Of a stretch of 9,390 nt of DNA, positions 6,340 through 9,390 are shown piece by piece. Both the position numbers and the translations under genes were made by a program. Position 1 is the first letter of the stretch, and each line of letters opens with the position of its first letter. The notes beneath the pieces are model-generated. The model was not told the origin of the DNA, did no database searches, and saw nothing but the letters and a program-made list of their open reading frames with translations. The stretch is from JAJPJX01 sp964568355. Its GTDB lineage: Bacteria; Acidobacteriota; Terriglobia; Bryobacterales; Bryobacteraceae. The stretch spans positions 1 to 9,390 of the forward strand of contig CAZMRK010000070.1 in the NCBI GenBank assembly GCA_964568355.1, given 5' to 3'.

Positions 6340-6609
6340 CTATTGCAGCGTCTGTAACTCCTTGCCGGGTTTGAAACGCACTGCTTTTCCGGGAGGGATC
6401 GAAACTTCCGCGCCGGTGCGCGGATTGCGCCCGATGCCGGTCTTGCGAGGCTTCACGTTGAAGACGCCAAAGCCGCGTAACTCGATGCGGTCTCCCTGCT
6501 CCAATGCCTTCTTCATCGATTCGAAGACGGTCTCCACCGCCATTTCGGCCTTGGTCTTGGTAATACCGGTTTTGTTGACAACCTCGTTAATGATGTCGAG
6601 CTTGATCAA
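6340..6609 (-). CDS. hup: HU family DNA-binding protein
   Basis: This gene encodes 89 aa, the normal HU length, from a TTG start (MIKLDIINEVVNKTG). A strong GAGGAGG 5 nt upstream marks the start, and no ATG fits the family N-terminus. The dimer helices occupy about residues 3-37. The signature GDRIELRGFGVFNVKPRKTGIGRNPRTG (39-66) holds the beta-arm residues R61-N62-P63, P63 being the proline that intercalates into DNA. The tail (GKAVRFKPGKELQ) is typical. It binds and bends DNA with little sequence preference as a nucleoid protein. IHF subunits are close relatives, but no partner is seen, so a homodimeric HU is likelier. A near-consensus promoter drives it, suggesting high expression, which may carry through the M50, glycosyltransferase and pilD genes downstream. 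Confidence 0.96.
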   Translation of the reverse strand: MIKLDIINEVVNKTGITKTKAEMAVETVFESMKKALEQGDRIELRGFGVFNVKPRKTGIGRNPRTGAEVSIPPGKAVRFKPGKELQTLQ

Positions 6610-6614
6610 AGGAG

Positions 6615-6621
6615 CCTCCTC
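6615..6621 (-). promoter_or_regulatory. ribosome binding site fixing the TTG start of HU
   Basis: GAGGAGG on the minus strand lies 5 nt before the TTG at 6609. It decides in favour of the TTG, which also gives the standard HU N-terminus. Confidence 0.8.
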
Positions 6622-6669
6622 TTTCAGCCAACAGATGCGCGGTGGAACTTTCCCGCATTTGCCAACCCT

Positions 6670-6699
6670 ATGATAGGATTAGCCTTAGCCGGATGTCAA
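6670..6699 (-). promoter_or_regulatory. near-consensus sigma70-type promoter of the HU gene
   Basis: On the minus strand TTGACA (6699-6694) is followed after 18 nt by TATCAT (6675-6670), a 6/6 and 5/6 match to the consensus boxes. Transcription would start near 6663, giving a leader of about 50 nt. The spacer holds a tandem GGCTAA repeat. It is the best promoter in the window and probably serves the HU-M50-GT2-GT4-pilD run. Confidence 0.75.
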
Positions 6700-6744
6700 G
6701 CAACTGGTTCGCGCTCCCGCCGGTTCTGGCGTGCTGTTGGAAAT

Positions 6745-6761
6745 CCGAAACGACGTTACGG
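6745..6761. promoter_or_regulatory. inverted repeat 1 (CCGAAAC-N3-GTTACGG), candidate operator
   Basis: The 17-bp element has dyad symmetry (14 of 17 positions match its reverse complement). It shares the half-site CCGAAAC with the element at 6808-6827. It lies in the divergent gap between the HU gene and the Gfo/Idh gene, 130 bp before the latter. Confidence 0.4.
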
Positions 6762-6776
6762 TTTTTCCGCCCATTT

Positions 6777-6792
6777 TTGTTGAAAAGAAAGC
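6777..6792. repeat. 16-nt intergenic repeat, copy 2
   Basis: TTGTTGAAAAGAAAGC here is identical to 2799-2814. It sits between the two CCGAAAC inverted repeats in the divergent gap. Both copies are non-coding and in the same orientation. Confidence 0.7.
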
Positions 6793-6807
6793 ACTTGAGC
6801 GAAAAAG

Positions 6808-6827
6808 ACCGAAACTACCGTTTCGGT
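6808..6827. promoter_or_regulatory. inverted repeat 2 (ACCGAAAC-N4-GTTTCGGT), operator or bidirectional terminator
   Basis: The arms are perfect over 8 bp around a TACC loop, and weaker pairing (one G-T, then A-T) extends the stem. An A5 run lies just upstream (6802-6806) and T4 ends it downstream (6827-6830), so on the minus strand the stem is followed by CTTTTTC. That resembles a bidirectional intrinsic terminator, although no gene is known to need ending here. The shared half-site with 6745-6761 favours an operator. Both readings are inference. Confidence 0.45.
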
Positions 6828-6864
6828 TTTCCGATCCGATAGCCCGCCCGGCCCCGCGCTTCGA

Positions 6865-6885
6865 TACAATACGAGCACCACGGAG
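6865..6885 (+). promoter_or_regulatory. possible -10 box and SD of the Gfo/Idh gene
   Basis: TACAAT (6865-6870) matches five of six -10 positions, but no -35-like hexamer lies 16-18 nt upstream, so an activator may be needed. GGAG (6882-6885) is a fair Shine-Dalgarno 5 nt before the ATG at 6891. Confidence 0.4.
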
Positions 6886-6890
6886 ATTCT

Positions 6891-8210
6891 ATGGACAGAC
6901 GATATTTTCTGATGAGTTCGGCGGCGCTGGCAGGAAGCGCCCTGGGACCTCGCGGCATGGCCAGCCCCAACGACACGGTGCGTGTTGCATGCGTCGGTGT
7001 CCGCGGGCAGGGAAACTCCCATATCCGCTCCTATTCGGCCATGCCGAACGTCGAGATCGCGGCCATCTGCGATATCGACGAGAGCGTGCTGGATATGCGC
7101 CTGAAGCAGGTGGAAGATTCCGGCAAAAAGCGCCCGGCGCGCTATACGGACTTCCGCAAGCTGCTGGAAGACAAGAGTATCGATGCGATCTCGATCGCCA
7201 CGCCTAACCACACGCACTCGCTGATCGCGATCTCGGCCTGCCAGGCGGGCAAAGATGTCTACGTCGAAAAGCCATGCTCGCACAATATCTTTGAAGCCCG
7301 GCAACTGGTGGCGGCCGCGCGCAAATACGACCGCATCGTGCAGCACGGCACCAACAGCCGCTCCACGGTGGCCTGCCGCGAAGCGATGCAAAAACTCCAG
7401 GAAGGCGTGATCGGCGATGTCTATATGGCCCGTGGTCTGTGCTTCAAATGGCGCGATACGATCGGCCATACGCCTGATTCGGCGGTGCCGGCCGGCGTGC
7501 ACTATGATCTGTGGCTGGGGCCCGCGCCCAAACGCGCGTTCTCCAAGAACCGGTTCCACTACAACTGGCACTGGAACTGGGACTACGGCAACGGCGATAT
7601 GGGCAACCAGGGCATTCACGAGATGGATATCGCCCGCTGGGGTCTCGGCGTGAAGTATCCCACCAAGATCAGCACCATCGGCGGCCATTTCATGTTCGAT
7701 GACGACCAGCAGACGCCCAACACTCTGGTGGCCAGCTTCGAATTCAACGAAGGCGCCAAGAAGCGGATGCTGGTCTTCGAGGTCCGCCACTGGATGTCCA
7801 ATCACGAAGCGGGCATCGGCGAGCGCGTCGGCAAGAACGGCAAAAAGGATTCCAACACCATCGGCAACTTGTTCTATGGCTCGAAGGGATACCTGGCCGT
7901 CGACGGGTACGGATCCTATAAGACGTTTTTGGGACGCGACCAGGAGCCTGGGCCGGAGCGGTCGGAAGGCGGCAACAACTGGGCCAACTTCATTACCGCG
8001 GTGCGCAGCCGCAAACGGTCGGACCTGAACGCCGAGATCGAGGAGGGCTATCTCTCCACCCAGCTCGTGCACCTGGCCAATATCTCCTACCGGCTGGGCC
8101 GCACGATCCACTTCGATCCCGAGACGCTGGCCTGCAAAAACGACGCGGAAGCCAACCGCATGTTCACGCGCAACTATCGCGCTCCATTTGTCGTTCCCAA
8201 AATCGCCTAG
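6891..8210 (+). CDS. Tat-exported Gfo/Idh/MocA-family oxidoreductase
   Basis: This gene encodes 439 aa, with the ATG supported by GGAG 5 nt upstream. The N-terminus is a twin-arginine signal: D-R3-R4-Y-F-L, then an Ala-rich hydrophobic segment to about residue 24. Next comes a Rossmann NAD(P)-binding domain with a modified glycine loop (VACVGVRGQGNSH, 32-44), acidic D61 after the second strand (AICDID), and ATPNHTHS (103-110). The conserved family motif E126-K127-P128 follows. The C-terminal alpha/beta domain carries DMGNQGIHEMDIARWGL with H243 and D246 in the usual catalytic region, and an unusual Trp/His-rich stretch (FHYNWHWNWDYGNGD, 222-236). The family oxidises or epimerises sugars, inositols or related polyols, with tightly held cofactor when exported. 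Tat export suggests folding with NAD(P) before translocation. Such exported members are numerous in Acidobacteria and Planctomycetes; the substrate cannot be told. A glycine C-acetyltransferase gene follows after 59 nt. Confidence 0.93.
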   Translation: MDRRYFLMSSAALAGSALGPRGMASPNDTVRVACVGVRGQGNSHIRSYSAMPNVEIAAICDIDESVLDMRLKQVEDSGKKRPARYTDFRKLLEDKSIDAISIATPNHTHSLIAISACQAGKDVYVEKPCSHNIFEARQLVAAARKYDRIVQHGTNSRSTVACREAMQKLQEGVIGDVYMARGLCFKWRDTIGHTPDSAVPAGVHYDLWLGPAPKRAFSKNRFHYNWHWNWDYGNGDMGNQGIHEMDIARWGLGVKYPTKISTIGGHFMFDDDQQTPNTLVASFEFNEGAKKRMLVFEVRHWMSNHEAGIGERVGKNGKKDSNTIGNLFYGSKGYLAVDGYGSYKTFLGRDQEPGPERSEGGNNWANFITAVRSRKRSDLNAEIEEGYLSTQLVHLANISYRLGRTIHFDPETLACKNDAEANRMFTRNYRAPFVVPKIA

Positions 8211-8269
8211 CAAGCGGGATTCTCCATGACTTTCCGTGTGTGCGCCTGGCGCGCATTACACTGGATCTC

Positions 8270-9390
8270 ATGGGGAATCCTCTGGCTTTCTTATCGGAGC
8301 AGCTCGCAACCTGGCGCGAAGCCGGGACCTACCAGCGCCTGCGGGTGCTCGAATCGGAGAGCGCCGCCGAGTCGCGCTTCGATGGCAAAGACGTCATCAA
8401 CCTGGCATCCAATAACTACCTCGGGCTGACCACTCATCCCAAGCTGCGGGAGGCGGCCCTGGAGGCCACGCGCCGCTATGGCGTGGGCTCGGGCGCGGTA
8501 CGCACCATTTCCGGGACCATGAGCCTGCACATGGAACTGGAGCAGCGCATTGCGGACTTCAAGCACGTGGAGGCCAGCGTCGTGTTTCAGTCCGGTTTCG
8601 CGGCCAACGCCGGAACCGTCTCGGCCATTCTTGGGCCGGACGACCATATCATCTCCGACGAACTGAATCACGCCAGCATCATCGACGGCTGCCGTCTCTC
8701 GCGCGCAAAGATCCACGTGTTTCCGCACAAAGATACCGCGGCGGCCGAAAAGATCCTGCAGGAGCTTGCCTCGGCTTCCGGGCATAAGCTGCTGATCACG
8801 GACGGCGTTTTTTCGATGGACGGCGATATCGGCCCGCTCGACAAATTGACTGAGCTGGCCGAGCGCTACGGCGCCATCATGATGGTCGACGATGCCCATT
8901 CTTCCGGAGTGCTGGGCCGCAACGGCCGGGGGACGGTCGACCACTTCGGCCTCCATGGCCGGGTGCACATCCAGGTGGGGACGCTATCGAAGGCGATTGG
9001 AGTACTGGGCGGCTATGTCTGCGGAAGCCGCGACCTGATCGAATTCCTGTATCACCGGGCGCGCCCGTTCCTGTTCTCGACCTCGCACCCGCCCGCGGTA
9101 GCCGCCTCCTGCCTGGCCGCGTTCGATGTTCTGGAACAAGAGCCCGAGCGTATCGAGCGGCTCTGGAGCAATACCCGCTATTTCAAGAAGGGGCTCGCGG
9201 ATCTGGGCCTGGATACCGGAACCAGCGAGACGCCCATCACCCCGGTCATGGCCGGCGAGGCCGCCCTGGCGTATCAGCTATCCGCCGCGCTGTTCGAAGA
9301 AGGTGTGCTGGCAACTGGAATCGGCTTCCCGACCGTGCCCAAGGGTAAGGCCCGCGTCCGCACCATCGTGACCGCCACCCACACGCAAGA
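8270..9390 (+). CDS. kbl: glycine C-acetyltransferase (2-amino-3-ketobutyrate CoA ligase), 3' end cut by window edge
   Basis: From the ATG at 8270, 373 codons run without a stop to the right edge. Family members are near 395-400 aa, so only about 20-25 residues are missing. It is a PLP-dependent alpha-oxoamine synthase. Visible landmarks are INLASNNYLGL, YGVGSGAVRTISGT, the pyridine-ring Asp and adjacent His in VDDAHSSG (D208, H210), and the Schiff-base lysine K241 in QVGTLSKAIG. The motifs RPFLFSTSHPP and ATGIGFPTVPKGKARVRT complete the fold. The overall pattern fits glycine C-acetyltransferase (threonine breakdown with threonine dehydrogenase: 2-amino-3-ketobutyrate plus CoA to glycine plus acetyl-CoA) better than BioF, though BioF activity cannot be excluded. 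The Shine-Dalgarno is weak. TACACT (8257-8262) is a possible -10 box, which would leave an almost leaderless mRNA; otherwise it is co-transcribed with the Gfo/Idh gene. Confidence 0.93.
   Translation, partial: MGNPLAFLSEQLATWREAGTYQRLRVLESESAAESRFDGKDVINLASNNYLGLTTHPKLREAALEATRRYGVGSGAVRTISGTMSLHMELEQRIADFKHVEASVVFQSGFAANAGTVSAILGPDDHIISDELNHASIIDGCRLSRAKIHVFPHKDTAAAEKILQELASASGHKLLITDGVFSMDGDIGPLDKLTELAERYGAIMMVDDAHSSGVLGRNGRGTVDHFGLHGRVHIQVGTLSKAIGVLGGYVCGSRDLIEFLYHRARPFLFSTSHPPAVAASCLAAFDVLEQEPERIERLWSNTRYFKKGLADLGLDTGTSETPITPVMAGEAALAYQLSAALFEEGVLATGIGFPTVPKGKARVRTIVTATHTQ

Noticed and set aside
8226..8429. Small plus-strand 67-codon frame before kbl
   Set aside because: It overlaps the kbl start in another frame, has no Shine-Dalgarno and no recognisable features.

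Overview
The window is GC-rich DNA with dense coding, short intergenic gaps and several GTG/TTG starts. The gene families suggest Acidobacteriota, probably the Bryobacterales/Solibacter group: a planctomycete-type cytochrome (PSCyt1/PSCyt2) protein, an exported TPR protein, a Tat-signal Gfo/Idh/MocA oxidoreductase and a Bacillus/Acidobacteria-like glycine C-acetyltransferase. This placement is inferred from family content and no marker gene is present. No mobile element, CRISPR array, tRNA or rRNA was seen.

Layout. Everything from 1 to 6609 is read on the minus strand and everything from 6891 onward on the plus strand. They are separated by a 281-bp divergent intergenic region. On the minus strand, in transcription order: an HU-type DNA-binding protein (6609-6340, TTG start, strong sigma70-type promoter); an M50 site-2-protease-like membrane metalloprotease (6315-5344); a family 2 glycosyltransferase (5336-4599); a compact GT4-like glycosyltransferase (4599-3706); and a type IV prepilin peptidase (3709-2885). 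The gaps and overlaps are 24 nt, 7 nt, a 1-nt overlap and a 4-nt ATGA overlap, so these five probably share one transcript. Next come an exported WXXGXW-repeat protein (2742-2275) with an excellent Shine-Dalgarno, a strong hairpin terminator, an exported TPR protein (2192-990), and a PSCyt1/DUF1549 cytochrome protein (909 to beyond the left edge) with its own TTGACA promoter. On the plus strand: a Tat-exported Gfo/Idh/MocA-family protein (6891-8210) and a glycine C-acetyltransferase (8270 to beyond the right edge).

How the genes may work together. The HU-to-PilD run joins envelope functions: intramembrane proteolysis, sugar transfer to a lipid or surface glycan, and processing of type IV pilin or pseudopilin precursors. 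Whether these are functionally linked or only co-transcribed is not visible here. The PSCyt and TPR genes resemble the accessory envelope-oxidation clusters common in Planctomycetes and Acidobacteria.

Non-coding signals. The divergent region holds two inverted repeats with the same CCGAAAC half-site, about 65 bp apart. It also holds one copy of a 16-nt sequence found exactly again in the gap upstream of the WXXGXW gene. A 12-bp perfect palindrome lies just upstream of the cytochrome-gene promoter, and two back-to-back hairpins cover the end of the TPR gene. I see no clear sign of a new defence or mobile system. The most distinctive signals are these intergenic elements and the compact GT4 with an altered donor-site motif.
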